From Chitinophagaceae bacterium (GTDB taxonomy: Bacteria > Bacteroidota > Bacteroidia > Chitinophagales > Chitinophagaceae), in contig CANJDY010000163.1 in NCBI GenBank assembly GCA_947472635.1, forward strand, positions 1-6,403: a stretch of DNA of 6,403 nucleotides, written 5' to 3'. A program made the translations under genes and the position numbers. Positions 1 through 5,570 of this stretch are shown here, one piece after another. Each line of letters starts with the position of its first letter. The stretch's first letter is position 1. The notes beneath the pieces were generated by a model. The model ran no database searches. It saw only the letters and a list, made by a program, of their open reading frames with translations, and was not told the origin of the DNA.

Positions 1-1
1 G

Positions 2-577
2 CCCATCGATGCAGAAGACCATGCCATTGGATTGATTAAATATGAAAATGGAGCCATGGCACAATTTGAAGTAAGTTGGACTTTCCGTGGCGGCCTTGAC
101 CTAAGAGATGAAGTGATGGGAACCGAAGGTACCATCTGGGTTAATAATTTTTTACGCACCGGACTAGAAATGTTTACTACAGGTAAGGGAGGAGATTATA
201 TCGCAGAAAAAGCAGAAAGTAACAGTGGATGGCTTTTTCCAGTAGGAGATGAAATCAACGACCTTGGATACAATCATATGTTTGCTGAAATGTTTAACTG
301 CATGGAAAATGGAACCGCTCCACGCGAAACTTTTTATGATGGCTATGTGGTAAACGCCATCATCGATGCTGCATACAAATCGGCCAAAACAAAATTATGG
401 GAACCGATACAATTGGATATTTGGCGCGGCAAAACTGGCTTAAGCAAGGAAAGCCATTTGGTAGAATACGACTCCAATCATTATCTCATTAAAGAAGAGA
501 TGACGCACTATGGAGCAAAAAAAGTAATTTTAAAAAATAAGCAATCGGGCAAAATTGTGGAGAAAGTGATTGAATAA
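2..577 (+). CDS. Gfo/Idh/MocA-family oxidoreductase, C-terminal part (5' end outside window)
   Basis: The reading frame is open from base 2 and ends at TAA 575-577, giving 191 visible residues. The N-terminal Rossmann domain with the NAD(P) site and the EKP motif lies off the left edge. What remains is the alpha/beta C-terminal domain of this NAD(P)-dependent sugar dehydrogenase family: a strand segment around visible residues 11-27 ([14 protein letters not shown]), the typical GTEGTIWV turn at 40-47, and the closing helix [16 protein letters not shown] at 113-128. A TTG at 32 could be read as a start, but the homologous frame continues upstream of it, so it is internal. After the usual family end (about residue 137) there is a polar tail of roughly 50 residues. 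Two further sugar-metabolism genes follow on the same strand, the first after only 45 bp, which suggests an operon. The substrate is unknown; family members act on inositols, glucose, glycosides and related polyols. Confidence 0.85.
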   Translation, partial: PIDAEDHAIGLIKYENGAMAQFEVSWTFRGGLDLRDEVMGTEGTIWVNNFLRTGLEMFTTGKGGDYIAEKAESNSGWLFPVGDEINDLGYNHMFAEMFNCMENGTAPRETFYDGYVVNAIIDAAYKSAKTKLWEPIQLDIWRGKTGLSKESHLVEYDSNHYLIKEEMTHYGAKKVILKNKQSGKIVEKVIE

Positions 578-587
578 ACTTTCTATA

Positions 588-606
588 TTTTTTTGCTACA
601 AAAAAA
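588..606. repeat. Perfect A/T inverted repeat between the first two genes
   Basis: Seven T and a G (588-595), a CTA spacer, then C and seven A (599-606) form an exact 8-bp inverted repeat with a 3-base loop. It lies 10 bp after the stop of the upstream oxidoreductase and 16 bp before the start of the next gene. The stem is almost entirely A-T, so it is a weak hairpin and a poor match to an intrinsic terminator. It might modulate read-through or simply reflect A/T-rich spacer composition. Confidence 0.35.
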
Positions 607-622
607 GATTTTAAAATAAACA

Positions 623-1501
623 ATGGAAAATAAATTTTTACTTAGAAATAGTATTCTTGTAGCTCTCCTTCTGATTGCTTCTATTAATAATTCCTATAGT
701 CAGCAATTGCTAACCAAGGGAGGCCCAAATAAAAGTTTTATTGACGCCAATTGGAAACTAGGTGTGCAAATGTGGACCTTTCGGTTGTTTACTCAAGAGG
801 AAGCTTTAGCAAAAACTGAAACCGCCGGCATCACCTACATTGAAGCCTACCCTGGTCAGTTATTGGACAATACTAGTAAAGAAGCATTTGGCTTTAACAT
901 GCCCGCTGCAGAAAGAAAAAAACTGAAAGGACTTTTACAATTACGCCATATCAAAATAGTGGCTATGGGCGTAATTAGTCCAGCCAATAGGGAAGACTGG
1001 ATTAAAACTTTTGACCTAGCCAAAGAATTTGGCCTGAGTTATATTACCACCGAACCTATCAAGACCCATTGGGATTTGATAGACAGCCTTGCTGGAGTGT
1101 ATAAAATAAAAATTGCCATTCACGAACATCCTAGACCGAATGTTTACTGGCATCCTGATTCAGTATTGGCAGCTATTAAGGGCCATACCAATATCGGAGC
1201 CTGTGCTGACCTTGGTCACTGGGCTCGTAGCGGCCTCAACCCAGTTGACTGTCTGAAAAAACTAGAGGGACATATTTATGGCGTTCACCTAAAGGATATC
1301 ACCACATTTGATAAAACCAATGCCGCTGATACGCTAGTTGGAAAAGGAACAATCGATTTTGCGCCTATTTTTTCCGAATTAAAACGTCAAAATTTTAAGG
1401 GAATGTTCTCCATTGAACACGAGTCAAACTGGGAAAATAATCTTCCTGATGTTATTGAAACGCTAAATTTTTACAACGCGCAATTAAAAAAATTGAAATA
1501 G
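623..1501 (+). CDS. Secreted sugar phosphate isomerase/epimerase-like TIM-barrel protein
   Basis: This is a full-length gene of 292 residues. Residues 1-26 form a Sec signal peptide: positive start (K4, R8), hydrophobic core ILVALLLIA at 11-19, probable cleavage after SYS before Gln27. The rest is a xylose-isomerase-like (AP endonuclease 2) TIM barrel, of normal size for the family. Recognisable strand-end motifs are GVQMWTFR (47-54), IAIHEHP (164-170), ADLGHW (195-200), VHLKD (221-225) and FSIEHE (262-267). By analogy with tagatose epimerase and inosose isomerase relatives, E168, D196, H222 and E265 probably bind a divalent metal, with H199 nearby. The signal peptide places it in the periplasm, unlike cytosolic IolE/IolI enzymes. 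Between two Gfo/Idh/MocA genes it probably isomerises, epimerises or cleaves a keto-sugar made by them. The exact reaction is inferred, and a lyase role is possible. The leader is A-rich with no Shine-Dalgarno. Confidence 0.88.
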   Translation: MENKFLLRNSILVALLLIASINNSYSQQLLTKGGPNKSFIDANWKLGVQMWTFRLFTQEEALAKTETAGITYIEAYPGQLLDNTSKEAFGFNMPAAERKKLKGLLQLRHIKIVAMGVISPANREDWIKTFDLAKEFGLSYITTEPIKTHWDLIDSLAGVYKIKIAIHEHPRPNVYWHPDSVLAAIKGHTNIGACADLGHWARSGLNPVDCLKKLEGHIYGVHLKDITTFDKTNAADTLVGKGTIDFAPIFSELKRQNFKGMFSIEHESNWENNLPDVIETLNFYNAQLKKLK

Positions 1502-1593
1502 ACTAGATGGTAACTAACTAATTATTGTCCGCGCTCAAAAAATAAATAATTGAATGACGAGTTGATTTTTTAAGTACGAAAATATAAAACACT

Positions 1594-2709
1594 ATGAATT
1601 CACGTCGCGAATTTTTACAAAAAATTACCGGTGGGCTGGTGGTTTTAAATTTACCTGCCGAAAGTTTTGCCAGTAGTAACCCTAGTTCTCCTTCTCCTTA
1701 CGAAGGCCCTGTACTTCGTGTGGCAATTATGGGATTGGGAAGTTACGGCACCCGCGTTGCAGAAGCTATGCAATCCTGCAAGATGGCCAAATTGACTGGC
1801 ATCATTAGTGGCACACCAGCAAAAATAAAAGACTGGCAAAGCAAGTACCATATTCCCGAAGGCAACTGTTATAACTATGAAAATTTTGACCAGATCAAAG
1901 ACAATCCTGAAATAGATGCAGTATATGTTATCACACCCAATGCACTTCACCACGACCAGGTTATTCGAGTTGCCAAAGCTGGCAAACATGTTATCTGTGA
2001 AAAACCGATGGCACTGAATGCAAAAGAAGGAAAGGAAATGATTGATGCCTGTAATCAAGCGAATGTTAAACTCTTGGTAGGTTACAGAATGCACTTTGAG
2101 CCAAAAACATTGGAAATTATTCGCATGCGAAATCAAGGGGAATTTGGAAAAATCATGTTTTTCCAGGGTTTATGTGGATTTAGAATTGGCGACCCAACCC
2201 AATGGAGATTGAATAAACAACTTGCTGGTGGAGGTTCAATGATGGACATCGGCATTTATGCACTCAATGCTGCCCGCTATATGATAGGCGAAGACCCTAT
2301 TTGGGTAACCGCACAGGAAACCAAAACAAATTTCGAAATATTTAAAGAAGGGGTAGACGAAACCATCCAGTTTCAATTGGGGTTTCCCGGTGGAGCAATC
2401 GCCTCCTGTTTATCCTCTTACAATATCAATTACCTCGATCGGATTTTCCTTTCAGGTGAAAAGGGATTTGCAGAAATGCAACCCTCCACCAATTACGGCC
2501 CTATCATGGGAAAAACCCATAAAGGCGAATTAACCCACCCGCATGTTGCTCACCAGACAGTACAAATGGAAGAGATGGCAGGAATTATTTTGAAGGGCAA
2601 GCAACCCATTGTAGCTGTTGATGGCAATGAGGCGTTAAAAGATTTAAAAATTATTGATGCTATTTATTTGGCAGTTAAAACTGGAAAAAAGGTAGCACTG
2701 AAAGTTTAA
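1594..2709 (+). CDS. Tat-exported Gfo/Idh/MocA oxidoreductase, glucose-fructose oxidoreductase-like
   Basis: This is a complete gene of 371 residues. The start is fixed by a twin-arginine signal, SRREFLQK at 3-10, followed by a mildly hydrophobic stretch and a likely cleavage near SFA-SS (26/27). The protein would therefore fold with its NAD(P) cofactor in the cytosol and be exported to the periplasm. The Rossmann fold begins at VAIMGLGSYG (43-52, GxGxxG). The family EKP motif is at 136-138 (K137 in the active site), GYRMHFEP lies at 163-170, and GGGSMMDIGIYALN (212-225) supplies D218 and Y222, matching the catalytic Asp and Tyr of Zymomonas glucose-fructose oxidoreductase. The substrate remains open: it could be a sugar-sugar transhydrogenase, a glucose or glycoside dehydrogenase, or an enzyme keeping NADP(H) tightly bound. 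It follows the secreted isomerase-like gene by 92 bp and converges on the lipid kinase gene with only 23 bp between stops. Confidence 0.9.
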   Translation: MNSRREFLQKITGGLVVLNLPAESFASSNPSSPSPYEGPVLRVAIMGLGSYGTRVAEAMQSCKMAKLTGIISGTPAKIKDWQSKYHIPEGNCYNYENFDQIKDNPEIDAVYVITPNALHHDQVIRVAKAGKHVICEKPMALNAKEGKEMIDACNQANVKLLVGYRMHFEPKTLEIIRMRNQGEFGKIMFFQGLCGFRIGDPTQWRLNKQLAGGGSMMDIGIYALNAARYMIGEDPIWVTAQETKTNFEIFKEGVDETIQFQLGFPGGAIASCLSSYNINYLDRIFLSGEKGFAEMQPSTNYGPIMGKTHKGELTHPHVAHQTVQMEEMAGIILKGKQPIVAVDGNEALKDLKIIDAIYLAVKTGKKVALKV

Positions 2710-2732
2710 AAAAATTGTGGGAGAAGCGTATT

Positions 2733-3590
2733 TTAAAATCTAATATATACTTTAGCGGGTAAAATGTGAATCACTAATTTTTGTGCTTCAAAATATTCTC
2801 CGTCCAAATGATATTGAATCAGCTGGTCACTCTCAATAGTGATTTCACTGGAGAGTGAGTGGTGAACAATCGGCAATTTCAGGTGCTTGCCTTTCTCAAT
2901 TATAGGAAGATACCATAATCTTTGCCAGGGCCTAATTGATTCAACAATGATTACATCTAGCATGCCATCATCGGCCCTTGCCTCCGGTGCAATATGAAAT
3001 CCACCGCCAGCACGTGCGCCATTACTGATATCCACCAGTAACTTCTTTCCTTGGTACAGCACTTTTGCTGATTGTATCCAATAATTTTTTGAATGATAGG
3101 TGACAATTTTTTTCAACACCGTGATAAGAAAGGAAGTCTTTCCTGGTTGTTTTTTCTTTCCCATCAAGGCTTTGGCTACCGCTCCCTCAAAACCAATGCC
3201 CACCCCATTGATAAAATAACGCTCGTTGCATTTACCAATATCAATAGGTTTGGGGCTTTCTGTCAATGCCACCTGCAATTGCTCATCCAGCGTTTTGTTG
3301 GCATAAAGTAACCAATGAAAATCATTGCCCGTACCCCCATTAAAAATCACTAGGGGTAATTCGATATTGGGATACCTGTTGATAAAATAATTGAGCGTTC
3401 CATCACCTCCCACAATAAAAACTTCTGTGAAAAAATTGAAATCAGCTGGCCAGTTTTCTTTATAAATAACATAGCCTATCTGTTTGGCGGCAAGTTGTAC
3501 TGCTATTTTTTCAGCTAACCAACTTGCTTTACCCACTCCAGCAAGAACGTTACAGACAATAGCAATTTTTTTTTCGGCCGATGTTTGCAT
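2733..3590 (-). CDS. Diacylglycerol kinase-family lipid kinase (YegS/DgkB/BmrU-like)
   Basis: This complete 285-residue protein is the normal length for bacterial members of the DAGK catalytic family, which use ATP to phosphorylate diacylglycerol or related lipids at the inner membrane face. Motifs in order are FIVGGDGTLNYFIN (58-70, the nucleotide-binding GGDGT), FNGGTGNDF (83-91), INGVGIGFEG (127-136), IAPEARADDGMLDV (200-213, carrying the conserved DGxLDV) and the C-terminal LDGE (262-265). No signal peptide or membrane segment is seen, so it is a soluble or peripheral enzyme. The start ATG (3588-3590) gives the family N-terminus, where KKIAIVCNVLAG is the first strand. It lies 64 bp downstream of the Dabb gene on the same strand and may be cotranscribed; no separate promoter motif was found in the gap. 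The lipid substrate cannot be deduced. A sphingosine-kinase-like role is an alternative, since Bacteroidota make sphingolipids. Confidence 0.92.
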   Translation of the reverse strand: MQTSAEKKIAIVCNVLAGVGKASWLAEKIAVQLAAKQIGYVIYKENWPADFNFFTEVFIVGGDGTLNYFINRYPNIELPLVIFNGGTGNDFHWLLYANKTLDEQLQVALTESPKPIDIGKCNERYFINGVGIGFEGAVAKALMGKKKQPGKTSFLITVLKKIVTYHSKNYWIQSAKVLYQGKKLLVDISNGARAGGGFHIAPEARADDGMLDVIIVESIRPWQRLWYLPIIEKGKHLKLPIVHHSLSSEITIESDQLIQYHLDGEYFEAQKLVIHILPAKVYIRF

Positions 3591-3654
3591 AATGAAACTT
3601 ATTTAGCACGAGACGCTTATCTAGCGCAATTTTTTTTGCTGACTACGCTATCAG

Positions 3655-4041
3655 CTACTTTTCAGCCCAATAATCAAATACCAACACCTTGTCTAAAATA
3701 GGGGTAAGGATTTTACCAAAAGCCTTGTGATCTGGGTGAGGTAAGTAAATGGCCCTATCTTTTTCAGAAGCAAAACTTAGAAAGAAACAATGTGTAAAGC
3801 CTTGTGCCAAATTTTCGGGACTATTATTGGTGCCCCATTCAAATGATACAATCTGTGGTATCTTTTGTGGTAATGCTGCAAATGCTTCCTTTACGGCATT
3901 GATTTGCTCGGGACTACTCCCTGCTTTAAAACTAAATAGTACCACATGCCGCAATAGTTTTTGCGAGGCTAAATTCTTTTGTGCTGAACCCTGTAACATA
4001 GTTGCCATTATTAAGTATAAAAATATTCCAATTTTTTTCAT
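3655..4041 (-). CDS. Exported Dabb (stress-responsive A/B barrel) domain protein
   Basis: This is a complete small gene of 128 residues. Residues 1-20 are a Sec signal peptide (KK start, hydrophobic IGIFLYLIMATML, cleavage at GSA before Gln21). There is no lipobox cysteine, so it should be a soluble periplasmic protein. The mature part is a single Dabb domain, a dimeric ferredoxin-like alpha/beta barrel: first strand RHVVLFSFK (31-39), central helix around PEQINAVKEAFAAL (44-57), strand FTHCFFLSF (82-90), the family signature YLPHPDHKAFG (99-109) and last strand VLVFDYW (119-125). Characterised Dabb proteins range from plant stress proteins to olivetolic acid cyclase, but most bacterial ones have no known reaction. 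The lipid kinase gene follows after 64 bp on the same strand. The start codon sits at the head of a 247-bp divergent region. The domain call is firm; the biochemical role is unknown. Confidence 0.87.
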   Translation of the reverse strand: MKKIGIFLYLIMATMLQGSAQKNLASQKLLRHVVLFSFKAGSSPEQINAVKEAFAALPQKIPQIVSFEWGTNNSPENLAQGFTHCFFLSFASEKDRAIYLPHPDHKAFGKILTPILDKVLVFDYWAEK

Positions 4042-4259
4042 AGTCCGTAATTTTGATAAATATAATCCAAACTCACTAAATTAGCCTGAATCAATCAAAC
4101 CAAGCACTGCTAATAAATGTCGGAATACAAAATTACCTTCGGTTGGGAATATGAATCCCTGTGCTCAACTGATAAGTGCATTTTTGCCAAAATTATGGCT
4201 AGTCTTCAGATGGCAGAGTACTGGCAGATAAAACATTCCTCTTTCAGCAGCCTTTGGCG

Positions 4260-4267
4260 TACATTTG
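4260..4267 (+). promoter_or_regulatory. Bacteroidota -7 promoter element
   Basis: TACATTTG is an exact match to the Bacteroidota -7 consensus TAnnTTTG and lies 21 bp before the ATG at 4289. This would give a short leader of about 15-20 bases. A convincing -33 TTTG at the usual 19-21 base spacing is absent; only TTCC occurs near 4236. It probably drives the small hypothetical gene. Such an 8-base motif with two free positions can occur by chance, so its placement is the main support. Confidence 0.5.
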
Positions 4268-4288
4268 TTTACCATCATACTTCCAAAA

Positions 4289-4615
4289 ATGAATTCAATT
4301 ACAGCAGCGCTAAACGAATTATTTGACCGGATTCCAAGAAGGCATTCCACAGAAAATGTAGTGGAGATCAATAATATTGTAGCTGAGTATGAAGATCTAT
4401 TAATCAATATAGAAGCTATCAACCCTTATTACGAAAAAAATATTCCTATTTTTTTTGATGAACTAGATATGGTTAAAGCGACTATCAAAAAATCGAATGA
4501 CAATAAAGCGTCTAAAAAACTAAAAGATAATTTTTTTGATGAAGCCTCCGGAGCTTTGAAAGACAGTATGCAAGAATTGTTGGTGCTTTATGCAGATGGA
4601 AATATGACTGACTGA
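4289..4615 (+). CDS. Small helical hypothetical protein, 108 residues
   Basis: I do not recognise this protein. The start at ATG 4289 is preferred over an in-frame TTG at 4265, because that TTG lies inside the likely -7 promoter element. The product is 108 residues, charged, with no signal peptide, no cysteines and no obvious catalytic motif. It reads as mostly helical: an amphipathic stretch from about 2 to 14, a long helix at 23-43 (ENVVEINNIVAEYEDLLINIE), a segment with IPIFFDELDMVKATIKK (52-68), a Lys/Asp-rich linker and a closing helix around EASGALKDSMQELLVLYAD (85-103). It stands alone, divergent from the Dabb/kinase pair and convergent with the phnA-like gene. Codon use is ordinary for the window. 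It could be a small regulatory or partner-binding protein, but nothing in the sequence shows this. Confidence 0.65.
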   Translation: MNSITAALNELFDRIPRRHSTENVVEINNIVAEYEDLLINIEAINPYYEKNIPIFFDELDMVKATIKKSNDNKASKKLKDNFFDEASGALKDSMQELLVLYADGNMTD

Positions 4616-4622
4616 AAGAATC

Positions 4623-4657
4623 AAAAAATCAGCAGATAAAATAATTTACCCGCTGAT
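4623..4657 (-). terminator. Probable intrinsic terminator of the phnA-like gene
   Basis: Arms 4628-4640 and 4645-4657 pair over 13 positions with two mismatches around a 4-base loop (ATAA). Read on the minus strand, the stem is followed by five T (4627-4623). It lies 35 bp after the stop of the PhnA-like gene, the expected place for a terminator. On the plus strand the stem is not followed by a T run, so it is less likely to end the small hypothetical gene, which stops just 12 bp before the hairpin. Confidence 0.6.
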
Positions 4658-4692
4658 GAAAGATTTACAATAAAAAATAATTGCTCCTCACA

Positions 4693-5277
4693 TTACCCTT
4701 GCTGCTTCCTTACATATTTGGTAAGAATTACAATTACTTGACCTTCGATTTTGCCTTCTATCTGTTCGGTATTTTCTTCTACAATCCGAATATTTTTTAC
4801 CACGGTTCCCATCTTTGCATTGAGGGTAGACCCTTTTACATCCAATGATTTGGTCAATACTACCGTATCGCCTGTCTGTAATACAGTGCCATTGCTATCC
4901 TTGTGTAATTCTACCGTAGAGTCATTATCATGGTCGCCGGTGGCCTTAGCCCAAGCTAGCTTTTCATCATCCAAATAGAGCATGTCAAGGTTATCGGTTG
5001 CCCAACTTTCACTTCTAAAGCGGTTTAGCATACGCCAGGCTACTACCTGAATACCGGGCACCTCGCTCCACATACTTTCCGTCAGACATTGCCAGTGGCT
5101 GCTATTGGGCTCAGCCTTTTTTTCTATTTGTGCCAAGCAGGTTGCGCAAATCATCATACAGTTTTCTTCACTGGTACTTTTTTGTGGTAACACTTCGTAT
5201 AGTTTTACCCCATCATTCGATTTGCACAACTCACAGTTGTTTTCACTTCTTTGCAATAGCAATGCTTCCAATTTCAT
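4693..5277 (-). CDS. phnA: PhnA/YjdM-family zinc-ribbon domain protein
   Basis: This complete 194-residue protein has two parts. The N-terminal part holds a zinc-ribbon pattern with CELC at 15-18 and CATC at 44-47, plus extra cysteines C40 and C64. The C-terminal PhnA domain is at about 127-190: KDSNGTVLQTGDTVVLTKSL (126-145), KGS (148-150), GTVVKNIRI (157-165) and IEGKIEGQVIVILTKYVRK (173-191), a small SH3-like beta fold. E. coli PhnA/YjdM is only about 111 residues, so this copy has an expanded middle (about 65-125, Trp-rich near 62-92). Despite the name, this family is not shown to be needed for phosphonate use and differs from phosphonoacetate hydrolase; no phosphonate genes lie nearby. 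It is probably cytosolic. Regulation appears independent: a -7 element lies 85 bp upstream and a hairpin terminator downstream. The start is preceded by GAAAG, a weak ribosome site. Confidence 0.88.
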   Translation of the reverse strand: MKLEALLLQRSENNCELCKSNDGVKLYEVLPQKSTSEENCMMICATCLAQIEKKAEPNSSHWQCLTESMWSEVPGIQVVAWRMLNRFRSESWATDNLDMLYLDDEKLAWAKATGDHDNDSTVELHKDSNGTVLQTGDTVVLTKSLDVKGSTLNAKMGTVVKNIRIVEENTEQIEGKIEGQVIVILTKYVRKQQG

Positions 5278-5362
5278 CTTTCAATATTTTAAGTAGGGTG
5301 GCGAAGGTAATTTATTGAGCTGGCTTTTAATAAAACAGTTTTTAGAAACAGTGATTTAGGAA

Positions 5363-5370
5363 CAAAGGTA
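5363..5370 (-). promoter_or_regulatory. phnA: Bacteroidota -7 promoter element upstream of the phnA-like gene
   Basis: On the minus strand this reads TACCTTTG, an exact TAnnTTTG match. A TTTG (5386-5389 on the plus strand as CAAA) lies 15 bases upstream, closer than the usual 19-21 spacing for the -33 element. If used, transcription would begin near 5357 and give the phnA-like mRNA a leader of about 80 bases. No riboswitch-like fold was recognised in that leader. Confidence 0.5.
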
Positions 5371-5507
5371 TCAAATCTACTCAGACAAACTGGGGAACCG
5401 ATTGGCTGATTGAATACGATATTGTTAAAGAACGATGTTAGCCGAACGGTAAAAGCGACTAATGGGTGTACGATTTTTTATTTCTACTAGTCTGCCTAAT
5501 ATGCGGT

Positions 5508-5540
5508 AAAAAAAGCCCCCTTACAGTATTGTAAGGGGGC
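5508..5540 (-). terminator. Strong rho-independent terminator after the susD-like gene
   Basis: The arms GCCCCCTTACA (5515-5525) and TGTAAGGGGGC (5530-5540) are perfectly complementary over 11 bp around a GTAT loop. On the minus strand the stem is followed directly by seven T (5514-5508). It begins 30 bp after the susD-like stop codon and should end that operon's transcript, insulating the phnA-like gene. Confidence 0.93.
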
Positions 5541-5570
5541 AACTATTTTTGATCCATCAATTGTTTGAAA

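Larger units (their letters stand above)
5278..5570. other. Intergenic region between susD-like and phnA-like genes
   Basis: This is about 290 bases without a credible gene. It holds the presumed phnA-like promoter element (5363-5370) in the middle and the strong susD terminator at its right end. The stretch from about 5395 to 5505 shows no open frame with family likeness, no tRNA-like cloverleaf and no repeat that I can see. Confidence 0.6.

Noticed and set aside
1651..2136. Long minus-strand open frame within the Tat oxidoreductase gene
   Set aside because: It is antisense to a firmly identified enzyme, and its Cys/Phe/His-rich translation looks like a shadow frame.
3622..3650. TAGCG...CGCTA inverted repeat between the Dabb and kinase genes
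   Set aside because: The arms are only 5 bp with a 19-base loop and no T run follows on the minus strand, so it does not qualify as a terminator.
3749..4084. Plus-strand open frame opposite the Dabb gene
   Set aside because: It is antisense to a clear Dabb domain with a signal peptide, and has no recognisable domain.
4117..4326. Plus-strand open frame of 69 codons in the divergent region
   Set aside because: It has no family likeness, overlaps the start of the better-supported gene at 4289, and runs across that gene's promoter element.
4165..4422. Minus-strand open frame of 85 codons opposite the small hypothetical gene
   Set aside because: It is mostly antisense to the 4289-4615 gene and shows no domain or export motif of its own.
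4693..5277. Reading the PhnA-like gene as part of a phosphonate-degradation operon
   Set aside because: No other phosphonate genes are nearby, and this family is known to carry a misleading name.
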